NCBI GenBank assembly: GCA_030068145.1 | Contig: JAPJBO010000166.1 | Span: forward strand, 186,001-250,000 | DNA from: Diplonema papillatum | Lineage: Eukaryota; Euglenozoa; Diplonemea; Diplonemida; Diplonemidae | DNA: 64,000 nucleotides | Direction: 5' to 3' | In this document: positions 1 through 11,373 of the stretch, piece by piece | How positions within the stretch are numbered: position 1 is the stretch's first letter | How the letters are laid out: every line of letters begins with the position of its first letter | Translations under genes and position numbers: made by a program | The notes under the pieces: generated by a model | The model's input: the letters and a program-made list of their open reading frames with translations, nothing else | The model's database searches: none | What the model was told of the DNA's origin: nothing

Positions 1-1754
1 GCGGCGGCACCGAGCAGCAGCTCTTCCACCCGCTTCGCGCGCCACCCGTGCTGCCACAAGTTGCCGAGGAGGACGTCGGTTCCGTCGGCGTCAGGATACG
101 GCTTCTGGTTGGCCGACACGATGTACCCGCGTTCCGGGTTCAGGGCGTGGGGCATCCGGTCGAACGGGACCCAACCGAGCCACTGGTGGGCGGGGTTCCA
201 GCCCTCGCGGGGCGTGTCGAGGATTTCGGTGCGGACGGGGGACCGCCCGCACATTTGGTACCCGATGTCGCCGTTCTTGTCGGAGAAGACCATATTCATG
301 TTGCACGTCACGATCCCCTCGACGCCGCGGCGGAACCCAGCGTAGTCCTTCGCGTGCGTCAGCGTCCGGAGAGCGTCGCTCGGGATCGACGCGCCCCAGG
401 CGTCGCGGATGACCGCCTTCTTCTGCAGCGACAGCGAGCTCAACGAGCAGTCCATCTCTTCTCCGCCGGTCACGTTCGCCGCGATGTTCAGCATGCCGCA
501 GACCAGCGGCCCTCGGCGGGTTTCCTCGACTGTCAGGGGAATCGCCTCGTTCACGCCCTTCACCCGTATGTATTCCGTCCGCGACTCGACCGGCTTCTTC
601 GCCCCATCGGAGTCGAGGTACAGCTTCGTGCCGTCCGGCGCTTGGCTGATCTTCTCGATGAACACGTCGTCTGCGTCAATCCGGGCAAGCGTTGCGCCGA
701 AGGCGATGTGGCCGTTGTAGGAAACGACCATGTACGGGACCAACGGGCAGGCCAGCCCCATCTGGTCGAGGTCGATGTCTTTGATGGTCAGCCGCGTGCT
801 GTGCCATATCGAAGGCAGCGTGAACGGCAGGTGCGGGTCATTCGCGAGGATCGGCTTCCCCGACGCGGTATACCGGCCGGAGATGACCCACGCGTTGGAG
901 CCGCCGCCTTCGGTAGCCCCCGCCACGAACGGGTTCGCGTCCAGCTCCTTCGTGTCCCAGCCCATGTCTTTGAACGACTGGACGAGGTCCGTCGTCGGGT
1001 TTACCTCGTGCGCCTTCTGCAGCGTGCTGCCCATGCCGCCGGCCAGGTTTTCGCTGTCGTACGCCACGGCCGACCGCAGGGCATTCACAATCTGAGGATC
1101 GACCTTCGCGAAGAGCTCTGCGAACAGCAGCTCGTTCTGCCACCCTTTGTTCATTGCCGTGGCGTGCAGCCGCATGAAGCGCAACGTGTCTCTTGGCTCA
1201 AACAACTGGGGCTTTTCCCTGAGGAGGACGTACTCCACAGGCAGCTGCCAGAAGGCGGAGTGCTCCTTGATGTACGCGTTGATTCCGTCCATGAAGGCCC
1301 GCAGGTACCTGCGGATGTCGGCCTTGTCGTCGGTTTCCAACACGATCTCCCAGTCTTCGTCTCCCCTCGGACTGTAGCCGACTGTTCGACTCCACTTGTC
1401 CAACGGCACGGCAGCCTCACCTACGAGCTCTGCGAGAGTGCCTGCGGCTGCACGGCGGAGCACGTCTAATTGGAAGAGCCTGTCGTGGGCTTGCGCGTAG
1501 CCTTGTCCAAACACAGCGTCGTGCTCGTTGTCTGCTATGATATGCAGCATCCCGGTCGCTGGGTCCCGGTATATCTCGACCGTCTCCGACTTGAGGGACG
1601 CGACGAGGACAGTAGCCTTGTCGCTCCGCGTCGCCGCCCAGTCGATCCCGGCGACGAAGGCCGCGAGCGGGTTGCAACCCGCCGCCACGGCGGCGATGCC
1701 GGCCACAAGCGCCGCGGCCACGATCGGGCCGCAGTACCCGCGCGGCGCGGGCAT
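1..1754 (-). CDS. Penicillin acylase family (peptidase S45) N-terminal-nucleophile hydrolase, 3' end outside window
   Basis: The minus frame is open from an ATG at 1754-1752 to the window edge (584 codons), with an in-frame TAA nine bases upstream of the ATG. Residues 9-28 are hydrophobic (signal peptide or anchor), so an extracytoplasmic or organellar site is likely. Residues 57-127 carry the family's A-chain block (IYRDPATGMLHI, FGQGYAQAHDRLFQLD, RRAAAGTLAEL). Residues 283-305 hold the autocleavage and catalytic block GGGSNAW...GKPILANDPHL, with Ser286 the expected new N-terminal nucleophile, so the enzyme looks active. Members hydrolyse amides such as beta-lactam side chains or acyl-homoserine lactones; the substrate cannot be told here. 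Family members run about 700-850 residues, so 100-250 are probably missing. No intron is seen, unlike the intron-rich PPEF and BLTP1 genes here, which would fit acquisition from bacteria (inference). The plus-strand open frame over the same bases is a shadow. Confidence 0.9.
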   Translation of the reverse strand, partial: MPAPRGYCGPIVAAALVAGIAAVAAGCNPLAAFVAGIDWAATRSDKATVLVASLKSETVEIYRDPATGMLHIIADNEHDAVFGQGYAQAHDRLFQLDVLRRAAAGTLAELVGEAAVPLDKWSRTVGYSPRGDEDWEIVLETDDKADIRRYLRAFMDGINAYIKEHSAFWQLPVEYVLLREKPQLFEPRDTLRFMRLHATAMNKGWQNELLFAELFAKVDPQIVNALRSAVAYDSENLAGGMGSTLQKAHEVNPTTDLVQSFKDMGWDTKELDANPFVAGATEGGGSNAWVISGRYTASGKPILANDPHLPFTLPSIWHSTRLTIKDIDLDQMGLACPLVPYMVVSYNGHIAFGATLARIDADDVFIEKISQAPDGTKLYLDSDGAKKPVESRTEYIRVKGVNEAIPLTVEETRRGPLVCGMLNIAANVTGGEEMDCSLSSLSLQKKAVIRDAWGASIPSDALRTLTHAKDYAGFRRGVEGIVTCNMNMVFSDKNGDIGYQMCGRSPVRTEILDTPREGWNPAHQWLGWVPFDRMPHALNPERGYIVSANQKPYPDADGTDVLLGNLWQHGWRAKRVEELLLGAA

Positions 1755-1765
1755 CTTTCTTTATC

Positions 1766-1789
1766 TTTTTTTTTTTTTTTTTTTTTTTT
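1766..1789. repeat. T24 homopolymer just upstream of the acylase start
   Basis: An uninterrupted run of 24 T (24 A in the sense of the acylase gene) ends 12 bases before its start codon. It would lie in the 5' leader or core promoter. No function can be read from sequence. Confidence 0.8.
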
Positions 1790-1889
1790 GGCTGCTTTGA
1801 CGGACGCAAGTTTGACCCCACCCACCCGCTTCTCCTTCCACTGAGGGAGTAGATGCACCAGAGACTTCTTAGGAGTTCTCGTCAGACAG

Positions 1890-1947
1890 AGTGACAGTTA
1901 CGAACCTTTTTACCCGGGAGGCCAACCGACGGAGCTACCGGAAAGCG
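1890..1947 (-). other. tRNA-like Pol III promoter pair (possible SINE head)
   Basis: On the minus strand GGTAGCTCCGTCGGTTGG (1940-1923) matches a tRNA D-arm/A-box and GGTTCGTAACT (1907-1897) resembles a B-box. The spacing is shorter than in a full tRNA and no proper anticodon or acceptor stem forms, so this is not a functional tRNA; a tRNA-derived repeat head or decayed tRNA is likelier. Confidence 0.35.
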
Positions 1948-4208
1948 TTGCATACGTTCGCGTGGAGTGTGTGCATCTACTGTCTGATGCTTGAAGCCCC
2001 GCCTGACCGCTTGGTTCCGTGCCCGATGCACACGATTCGTTGCGACAAGAAACCCTGACTGAGGGGAACAGACTGCGTGTTTATCCGTGACCCGGGCCGC
2101 TGACTATTTCGGGCATGCGCGAGTTTCCGTGTTGCGCAGCTGAAGATACCGACGCCTGAGATTGGACGGATCTCGAAGAGGAAGCGTGCCACTAGGTGCA
2201 AGCGAGAAGGTGTCCCTTGGCGCCGAACAGAAGCCCGATGTAGAGACGACTAACCAGAGGGGCAGAGCGGACAAACCTCCGCGCTCCAGTTCAACGTGCT
2301 GCGTTGACGGCTACGTTCCTCTTCTTCAGGTGCGAGACTTTCTTTTCTTATACTGAACCGGCTGGTTTCATAGCGACACGCTGTACCAGGATCCCGTTGA
2401 GAGCTTCACTCCACCACGCCGAGTGCTGTCTTCTGCTGGTTCGATTTCGAGCGAGAGAAAGTACGGGGTTCAACGGTGAACAGTAGACATGCCTTTTCCC
2501 TCTCATTCTTTTCTTCTTTGTTCTGTTGACACTCGAATTGAAAGGTCCTTTTTTACCAGTTAGTGCGGGTGTGATCACCCTCGTTTCTCTTCTACCCAAG
2601 ATATCGCCGCCGAGGACCACAGCCAGAAGTCGTGCAGCAGCAGCAGCGGGCGTGAGGAGAACAAGGAACACTAGCTTATTGTTTAGGTCACTGCCTTTTC
2701 AGGCCTGCTAGATGCTTGCGTGGTTGTCCTTCTGATGAACCCTCGAAACCTGAACCATGCATGCAATCATCATCCTGGGTGCTCCGTGGCGCACAAAATA
2801 GATACCCGGGCATGTACTCAATCGAACAAGATACAACCAGAGGACGGATCGTATTCTTTGGTTGAACGCTTAAACTTAGTACCGGCATAAGCTACAACGG
2901 AAACTCCAGATTCACTTGTGCCTTGGAGGATTCTTGCGTTGGTGGGCTTGGCATGCCGACGTATCCGGTACCACGTGTTTTGTTTAGGTCAGTCTTCCAC
3001 TTCTCGGTCCGTGGCGGGAATGCGAATACCAGATTATTGTGGAAGGCCTGCAGGCTTCTTGGCGGTTGCAGCCGGCCTTTTATGGGTGATGATGTTTGGA
3101 ACCCAAGTTCCGGTACCATAAATAGCTCTTTGTTGGAGCACTGGGGGGAAATCTTGGTTTATGTCTAAGGTTAGGCAGAACACTGCATTTCATGCTCGTC
3201 TGATGCTAGCATCAGGAGGGAGTATTTTCTCCGCCTCAGGCCAGGAGGTTACAAAACGAAGTGTAAACGAATCGGACAGTCTTTGCGCACTCGCATCTGC
3301 GCGCGTATTGAGAACCATCTGGGCCGTGTCACAATGGCAACATGGTTTCCCCGTCAAAGCGAGAGCAAGGAGCAACAAAGCGTTGCTAAGCAGAGGAAAA
3401 CTCGTGCTTGCAGTGCACTCGTTCTTTTCTTCGGAAAGTCTGAACCTTACGAGATCCGAGGATCTTCTACGACAACAAAGAAACATCCCTGCGGGATTGG
3501 TGCAGGCATGCAGGCAGCAAGGGCGCTTCAGCGGAAGCCGAGCGCGGGGATAACGGGTTTGCTTGCGGGTCGAGAGAGATGCATGGGGGTTTTGGTTCTT
3601 TTAGTTGAATCGTTTCGAATTAGATGTAAATCTAAAACCCGCCACGTCAATTCTTGTCGAGCAGAGGCTGTCAAGACTTGCTCGGCTAGAATGCAAAGTA
3701 AAGGGGAGCTGATTCAACATAAGCAGGAAAAAACTGAGTGCGCACTGAAGTTAGATGCGCTCGTGCCGGACTAGCACCCGGCGTTGTGCAGTGCGTGTCA
3801 CAGCCGTGGATTGCCGACGAGGGGCTTCACTCGACCTCTTGTTTGCGGCGGACACACACTGGCAAGCTGCGCCCCACTACCACCAGCTGTTGTAATTTTG
3901 TTGCATTAGTGTGATTCGACTACCCTGAGCAACGCACTCTGCACACTCCGTGTCTACGTTACAGCACATGGAACGCGTCTGTTCCGCCGCCGCGGGGGCG
4001 GCCTGCGAGTGATTATCGTTGTGGCCTCCCGTCCGGAGCCATCGTTGAATCGTTTCTTCGCGTTTTGCGTCGGTTCTCGCGGCGGGTGGACGCAACCGCG
4101 GGCTGCGTTGCATTGAGCGGCGTTCGCCGGGCGGGGGTGCTGGCCCGGTGTTGCGGCAGTAGGGTGCCCCACTATCACCAGCGGAAGCGAGCTACCTATT
4201 TCACCTCA
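1948..4208. other. Spacer between acylase and PPEF genes, no gene recognised
   Basis: Short open frames on both strands show no motif, composition or splice structure that I recognise. Two fragments resemble dispersed repeats seen elsewhere: GATGCTAGCATCA near 3200 (compare 33819, 49065, 53728) and a segment near 3610-3660 resembling 33590-33645 and 50340-50395. The stretch would contain the 5' region of the acylase gene and any 3' trailer of the phosphatase gene. Confidence 0.5.
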
Positions 4209-4546
4209 CCCCGTCTCGAATACTTCTAGAATCGCACCGCGGCGAGCTGCGCGCACAAGGAGGGCCCTTGGGTGATGCTGTAAATACTGGCAGCAATACG
4301 CGCCCGGTACCCATCCTAAATATGGCAGGCGGCTGCCATGTTAAGGCCGCCCTTTGAGCAGTAACATGAGCATTCAGCGGACGGGGAACGGGGAAATCGG
4401 CTTTGCGCGAGGTGTTATTTTGAAAGCTGCGGCGGTGCATCGGTTCGATTCTAGAAGTTCCACGGTGGTATTCGAGACGGGGGATCCAGCGGACTGGAAA
4501 CGGGGAAGTCGGTTTTGCGCGTGGCGATCTTTTGAAAGCCGCGGCG
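4209..4546. repeat. Local direct and inverted duplication at the PPEF 3' end
   Basis: A segment of about 59 bases occurs directly at 4376-4434 and 4488-4546 (112 bases apart, about 85% alike by eye). A third related piece at 4209-4238 is inverted relative to 4440-4485. The last codons and the stop of the phosphatase gene lie in this patch, so its final 30 residues may be recent additions. Confidence 0.6.
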
Positions 4547-7500
4547 TAAGAGGTTGAACGACGCTTGGTCGAAGGTGCTCATCTCCCAGAGCTCGATCAT
4601 GCACGATTTGTTTGAGCGTCCCTCCGCTTCAAAGGCTTGCGCAAACTCCGTGACATCAATGAACCCATCCTTGTTGGTGTCCATAGCGGCGACCATATGG
4701 TACAGGGCTGGATCACTGAGGCCGGGGACGAACTTGCGGAGGGTGTCACACATTTCGTAGTACGAGACCAGCTGCTCAGAAGGTTGGGACAGACTTTCGA
4801 CGAATTGGGACATGCGGGGGGCAAGGTGGATCACCATCTTGCTGGTCCATGCGTCGCTCCAGCGCTGCTGCAGCATGTTTTGGAAGCGCTGCAAGAAGGG
4901 CACGTACGCAATCCTGTCGTCACGCTCCAGTGGTGTCAACTCGGATCGGATGCACCGCCACGGCACCTCCTCGTTTATGCACGCTCTCATCACCGCGACC
5001 CACTCTTCGGCGTGTATCTTCCCCGTTTTCTCGGTGTCGTACGCCTGGAACGCGTTCATCAGAACACTGCGCTTGCAGAACAGCAAATTCTGTGTGATAG
5101 CGCGTTGTTTTTTCAGCCTTGTTTTAGACCCGGATTCCACTTAAACTAAGCCCCGTTCTTCAGAACGCGAATGCAATCCTTTTCGTAGAGCTGACATTCC
5201 TGTCGACTCTCAAGATGCAGGTCGCCCCGCGACCTGCACTGTGTATGAAATACTCTCCTCCGTTTGCCGTCTTCTTCAGTCTCCACATCGTTAACCTCCA
5301 TGAATATCGTTGAAGTAGAAAACGCCAAATTTGTACTTGATCAGTGTGTTTCGACACATTCCACCACGGATGTGTGCCATACCGCAGACCTTGGTACCTC
5401 TGCGTATGCGCGCCCTGATGGCAAACAATACTGGATCGGCATCTCCCCAGGTGTCCATTGATTGGGTCCAAGATGGTACCTTTCCAGGACACGGTATATC
5501 ATGCGCAAGTACCTCACTTTCTTCGTATTCTACGTGCAAAATGCGGGAGCGGCCTTTCCCGCACTTTTTCACTCCCGCACTCACTCAGGATATGCCTGCC
5601 GAAGCCGTTTATAGCAAAAAAGGACAAGTAGTACCCTTATTCTCTGCAAGGCGTCCTCCTCCGCCGAGACGGTTGCCGTCGTTGCGCGGTTGTCCGTGTT
5701 GGCAGCTGCGTGCACTTTGTCGCGGAGTAGCCGCGGATCGCCGGAGCTTCGGTACTGCCGGTATTGCATTTCCAGCGTCGGGCTAATAACCAGGTAGCAA
5801 CCCTGTAGTGGATGGTTTGCGGTGCTCTGTTTGCTCAACACCCGATACCATGATTCGGGGGCCGGGCGCAGTGGAATGGTTGAGTCGCAGCTCTTGAATC
5901 TTGGACGATAAGAAAAAAGATCGGTAAAAAGAGGATGTTCTCAGAAATGTTAGGTTCGCTTGCGATTCCGGGATTTCGAATTCTCCGAGTGAACTTGCCA
6001 GATGGGTTCTTCTAAAGCAACTGAGCAACGTTGGGGGACTGTCGCGCTTCGGTGTACACTCTTCGTTTTCCGGATCATGATTGACCGACGCCAAGTTCAT
6101 TATTATTCGTGACCGACGCCAAGTTCACGTCCGGTAACTGATGTTGTCTTCGGCAGAGATCTCTTCGACTCGATTCGACGATGATTGGCTTGCTGACCAT
6201 TTTCGATCGGGTCGATCATTGGCCTGTTTCTTTGCCGGCGTCGATGTTGACCTAGTCGGGAGCCACCGCTTTACTCCCTCCCTTCAAAAGGTTTTTGAAC
6301 GAGCTTCCCTTTCCTGTTGATGTCAGTTGTCCCAATTTTCCAGGTCCTGGATTTCGGGTGTCTGAGGGATGGGCTTCATGGTGTTTGAGGTCTTGCACAA
6401 GCTCGTACCTCGTGCGCGAGGTTGAAGTGGCCACCTGAAGCTACTTATTGAAACCGCAGTGTTCTTCGCTGATTGTTGTGCTGGCATATTCAGCCTTCTG
6501 GTGTGTTTGCATCCTGATTATTCCCGAGTGTATGTCAAAAGCTACATCCTCCACCCCCTTACGTATACTCTTGGAACAGGCAGCTGTGAACCTTCTTACA
6601 CTAAGAACAGCAATTCCTGGTGAAGCTGACGTGGATGAGATGATTGATGCCTCCTTGCTCCTTACCTCATCTTTTCACCACTTTCTTGCCCAACAATAGA
6701 CCTGCAGCGTGCTCTTTTGCTTGTTGGAGGGAGAATGATTCGATCATACCTGATTGTCATCGGCGCCGCAGTAGTTCGAAGCTGAAAACACGGTGAGGGT
6801 CAACCTATTGTGATGCTCTGCGTAACCGGGTTGGAATGCCTGTCGGGTATTTCTCGGTTTAGTAGAAAGTCGACAGCGTTATTCGTAGCTTTGTTTGAAG
6901 TCAAATACGGCACAATCTGTACCAGGGAAAACCTGCTACACGGGAGCCAAGCTTCACGTGTTCGGCGGTACTGCAGAGACACGGGCCTACGGGCCAAGTG
7001 GCTATCAAGGCGTGGCGCATCTTGGGGCTTGGCGCTTGCGCTGAACACAAGCTCGTCGAGACGGTCAGCCACAGGGCAGAGCGGACGGGGTTGTAGCACT
7101 GTGCTGCCTCCGACTCAAGCCTTGCAAGCTGTGGTTGACCGTCACGTTCCTGTATTAGGAGCGGCCTTTTTCTTTCTTCTTACGGATGCTCCTCAGTTAA
7201 GCCCTACAACTCACGAGCTCCAGTCAAATATGCCGTGGTGTAGTCTTGCGTTATAGTTTCAAGAAAAGAAGTGGGTACCTCGTGGCTTCTGATGAGCTTC
7301 TTCAGGCCGTTTTTCTGGAGGAAGTCGCTGGTGAGAGAGCGGCCGAAGTGGATGCCGGCGCCGCGCTTGCTTTCTTCCCACTGCTCGATCTCGCGCGGGT
7401 CGGACCAGACGGCGCCTTCGAAGATGCGGAGGTGCCTGCCCTCGGGACCTTTTTTCCCTTCGTCCTTCCGCGGGATCTGGTGGAACCGCTCGATCATGTT

Positions 7501-10145
7501 GTAATCGTCGATGGTCACGTCCTCTTCGATACTGATCCCCCCGTGCACCACAAAAAAATGGTTCTCGACAATATGCGCCAGCGGCAGCATGCAGAAGGAC
7601 ATGGTGATGGTCTTAAACAACCCGATGTCGTACTTCCGCGACACCTCTTCGTCGAAGCCGTACTTCTCGTTAAGCCTCCTCGTCTCGTGGTTTCCCCGGT
7701 TCAAAAACACACGGTCCGGCCACTTCAGCTTGAGAGAGTAAAGCAGCAGCAACACCTCGACGCCACAAGGGCCCCTGTCGACGAAGTCGCCGTTGAATAG
7801 AAAGGTCGTGTGCGGCCCCGGGAGACCAGCCTCGTCGAGGATCAGCAGCACGTCGTCGAGCTGCCCGTGCAAGTCGCCGACGATTATCAGCTTCTCGCCC
7901 TCTCGTATGCTCACGTGTCCAACGTTCGGACACCGACGGTGGAACTTCGCGGCCTCAATAATTATCCGCGCCGCCACCTGACGTGGCGGGAGTTCGCGGC
8001 TTCGCAATGCTTGGATCTGTATTTTTAGAGTTATAGTTCGCTTGAGAATCCGGGATTTTAGCAGTCTCCGGGTGACCTTCGCCGAATGGGTTCTTTTAAA
8101 GCTAATACGTACTGGGTGGGTTTGGGGGGGGCATGCATGGCTTCTTTCGTGTACATTTTACTTGCTTGCTTTGGCAAGTCAGGTTCAGGAAACAACTTTA
8201 AAGTGCAAGTTCGTTTTCGTGTGCAAGACTGAACATGAAAAGCCCAAAGAGGAAGCCGACATATTAGGAGGAAACTTGACTCCAGTTCTCGACAGGTCTA
8301 CGAACTCAGGAAATCTGAATGGATGAAACCAAACTACGGGCCGACTAACACGTCTTGCGGGTACTCAAACACGGCATCGATCGCGGGTGCAGTCGTTTCC
8401 AATTCTCCTATCCGTTGTGTCTTCCCACCAGCCGAACACAGAGATAAGCAGCAGAGCCACGGGCTGGCTCTGCGGAACCAAAGCTGTGACAATTTTGCTT
8501 GAGCGCGTGAGGCTGGCCGGAACGCAATTCTTAGAAAACCGCAACATTTGTGTGTTGTCTAAGCATACCACTTCGGCCAGGTCAAAGGGCACTATGTCGT
8601 CCACAGGTTCCTCTATGACCGCGGGTACTTCATCAGTATCGTCCCTGTCGGTGTCGATGGAGTCGGGTATCGAATCGGCATCGGCCTCGAGGTTGATATC
8701 CTTCTCGCCTTGCAGGTCCAACGCGTGCAACGTGACTTGCCACACCTTCTTTTGAAACAGGCGGCGAGCCCGCGCTCGCATGAAGAACCGTTGCAGCTTC
8801 GTAGCCGCCAAGTGAGAAATTGAGCTGCCACGAACCCGACTCTGCTCCTGCAAGCAAGAGGAGTTGCCCAGCGAGCTCTTGTGGATAGAGCGGCGAGACT
8901 TCCTGCGATAGATTGCGTTCGATGAAGGATGCAGGCCCCACGTGTCTTCCACGGAGAGGCCGCGCACGAATTCTCGGTACGAGATGTTGCCGTCTGTATC
9001 TGCGTCGAATACATCGCAAAGCATGCGGGCCTGCGTGACGTCAACGTACTCCTTTGTGCCTTGGAGAAGCGCGATGCCGTGGTAGAACTCCTGCCGGCTC
9101 AGTTGGCCCCTCTTCGCGACGTCGAGAGCAGCGAAAACGTGGCGCAACTGCAGGCGCGCCCGCGTCAGCGTCTCGATGATCTCTTCTAACGCTGACGACT
9201 GGTCCCAGTCAGTCGTTAGGTCCGCGAGCGTCTTCTCGATGTCTTCCCAAGTTACGATCCCGTATTTCGCGTGATCCAGCTGCTTTGCCGTGTACGCCCA
9301 GGCGTCACGCGGGTCCTCATGCTTCGTGTTCGGGGTTTGAACTTCGCCACTCGCATATTGCTGTATGTTTGCAGCCATCGAGAGAGAGCGCGAGAGACAG
9401 ATAATGGTCAAAATATTCGTAAGAAAATATGAATAGCGATGGCCACGCTTCATCGAGACTCATGCCAACGACTTCGCGGCGTGGCCCACGTACTCCTGTG
9501 CCCGCATTCGGAAGTAACACAACACGCAACGACCACAGTAGCACCAAAGACACGGTCCGAGGCGGCCCCGAGGTGAGAAGTTGAGAGCGAGAGTGATCAA
9601 GGGCGGGTCCCTGGGAACAGGGACGGGGATAGTCGCGCCTCAGCAGTCAGCAGGGCCTCTCCCCACCCACCTGTATCTGCTCTCGTCGTCGTCGCCACGC
9701 GCGTGACATTCCCGAGAACAATTGAGTGTGGATACAAAACGCAGGCCTGCCTCTCCTGCGCCGTTGCGTCAAGCACAGCTGGTTTTGGTTGACCGTGTCA
9801 GTGTTCGACACTGGTAGAGCACTCGAAGGCTTTGGTACAAAGTTCCTGTCTGCCAGAGTTGTGCGGGGTCTGCATTCAGCACTGCAATGCCTGGTGGCAA
9901 GAATTGTTCCTGCAGTGGAACCGCGAAAGGGTGAAAAACGCAAGCAAGTCGGAGGAGGCGCATACCGCAAGGACGAGGTCCGCGAATTCTTCGTATTTGA
10001 GCCCCCTGAGGGTCGGCAGCTTTCGAGGAGACGAGGCGTGGTCCGGCGACTGCCTTATCGCGCGCGGCGAGTCGACGTCAATTTTTTTCACGTCCGCCGG
10101 CTCGTCCGCATCGTTGCCCGAACCTCCGTGGCAGCACTGTCCCAT
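4451..10145 (-). CDS. PPEF: PPEF/RdgC-type Ser/Thr phosphatase with EF-hands, seven exons
   Basis: Exons 10145-9966, 9360-8569, 8483-8352, 8016-7279, 6839-6750, 5802-5635 and 5089-4451 join in phase 0 at GT-AG junctions into 912 residues. The start MGQCCHGG suits N-myristoylation and palmitoylation, like metazoan PPEF. In order: EF-hand loops at 140-151 (weak) and 169-180 (canonical); an IQ-like calmodulin site at 237-252; a PPP catalytic core with GDLHG (415), GDFVDRG (444), GNHE (476), HGG, WSDP, the SHE block across exons 4/5 and FSASNY (632); two canonical C-terminal EF-hands at 718-729 and 837-848. Metal-binding and catalytic motifs are all present. Expected role: calcium-regulated dephosphorylation of Ser/Thr at membranes. 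The N-terminal EF pair is additional to the usual IQ-phosphatase-EF layout. Least certain are the exon 3 acceptor (its first 25 residues look unlike the family) and the intron between exons 1 and 2. Confidence 0.9.
5953..6019 (+). repeat. Family A repeat copy in PPEF intron 5
   Basis: The segment reads GTTCGCTTGCGATTCCGGG, then CTCCGAGTGAAC and GATGGGTTCTTCTAAAGC, closely matching 8035-8102. It lies about 150 bases upstream of the exon 6 acceptor in the sense of the gene. Confidence 0.7.
8035..8102 (+). repeat. Family A repeat copy abutting the PPEF exon 4 acceptor
   Basis: This is the best reference copy: GTTCGCTTGAGAATCCGGG, CTCCGGGTGACC, then GAATGGGTTCTTTTAAAGC. Read on the minus strand its end runs almost directly into the AATACAG acceptor of exon 4, so the repeat forms the 3' part of that intron. 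Confidence 0.75.
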
Positions 10146-10606
10146 TTGGCAACTGCCGTCGCCGCCTGCACAAGCTAGGCTTGGCGTTGCCGGGAAGGCC
10201 TAGTCAGCCGTCGCCGCCCCCTGTCTTTAGCATTCCCTCTTTCTTTCGGTGCTCGGGGTAGGGGGCTTTGCCTCCTGCAGAAAGAAAAAGGTTTTCAATT
10301 GCGAACGTTGTTGTCGTCTCAAGGCTCATGTCGCAGCTGGCAGTGTATTCCAAAAAGATTCCCCACAGGGAAAGTGATTATTTTGAGCTCAAACCATCAT
10401 CAACAAAGCGATGTTAGGCTCGTCTTTTACCCGCAAATAGCACCGCGAAACTCCACACTTGCCACAAGCTCTTTGGCTGGATCTCCCTCATCCCTCGGAG
10501 CTCCGACTTTTCTGGAGCAAGCTTCAGTTTTGGCGTTCCTGCAATCCACACTAAGAAGCTGGGCGAAACACTTCATATGCTGTTGCTCCCTTTAGTGCAT
10601 GGCAAC

Positions 10607-10651
10607 TAGCAAAAGGTAAAGGGAGGTCTCCCTCCCCTTTACCTTTTGCTA
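10607..10651. repeat. Near-perfect inverted repeat, 20-base arms
   Basis: The arm TAGCAAAAGGTAAAGGGAGG is followed by TCTC and its complement with one extra C. A transcript of either strand would form a long hairpin. Confidence 0.85.
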
Positions 10652-10968
10652 ATTTTGCATCCCTTTTCTAGACAACATCTTTATCAAAGAAGACTTGATA
10701 GCTAGCATCAACCATGCATGAGGCAGCGCCCTGCCTACACACTAACTAAGATTTTCCCCCGGCTCTTTCCAAGTGCTAAAACTGAACATTTTTTGTTCAC
10801 CAGCAGGCGCTACAGTTTCACCCTTTCTGGACTTTTTCATAGTTGGTGTCGATCCCTCTCATCAGCGTGCAACTGCGGTGCTTATTTCACGTAGGCTAAA
10901 GGGGGAGAAGCAGTACGACTACGAGGTTGTTTTTGTGTCTCGTGTGGGCACACATTCCTTGAGATTTG

Positions 10969-10996
10969 GACTCTTGTTGCAAAAGCAACAAGAGTC
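10969..10996. repeat. Perfect 12-base inverted repeat, 4-base loop
   Basis: GACTCTTGTTGC, AAAA, GCAACAAGAGTC. It is one of several perfect hairpins scattered through the non-genic DNA of this window. Confidence 0.85.
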
Positions 10997-11373
10997 TCAG
11001 CTAGTAGGTTACTTTTTTGGCCCGGAATCCAAAAGACTTGCCACGCACACACACGCTGACAAGTTTTTCCGCAGGTGTCAAACCTATTTCTTCTGGACAG
11101 TTTCGCCGTTCCGCGTTTCCATACGTGTCGAAACATGACGGTAACTACGATGAAATGTACTTACTGCTTAGACGTGCAGGTTAAAACCCTGTGTGGCCGT
11201 TACGCCTCTCCCAGCCAAAGCTCATGGCCGCAGTCAGTTGGTTTGGCAAACTGAGAGAAACCGAGCTGAGTGGAGCCTCGGTGACACCAACTGTTTTGAC
11301 CAACAAGTCGCGCAGAAGAAAGCAAGCGCCACGTGGAACAAGGGCCTGAGACAGAACTGAGGCGCCCTCGGCT

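Larger units (their letters stand above)
10146..11373. other. Spacer between PPEF and USB1 with two hairpins
   Basis: No gene is recognised. Open frames here are short and lack family motifs. The stretch holds the PPEF 5' region, two strong inverted repeats listed separately, and near 10930-10970 wording that resembles diverged family B sequence (CTCGTGTGGGC...). Confidence 0.5.

Noticed and set aside
48-1469. 473-codon plus-strand open frame
   Set aside because: It is the shadow of the acylase gene; its composition (Arg/Val/Pro/His-rich, no domain) is typical of antisense frames in GC-rich coding DNA, while the minus frame carries all S45 motifs.
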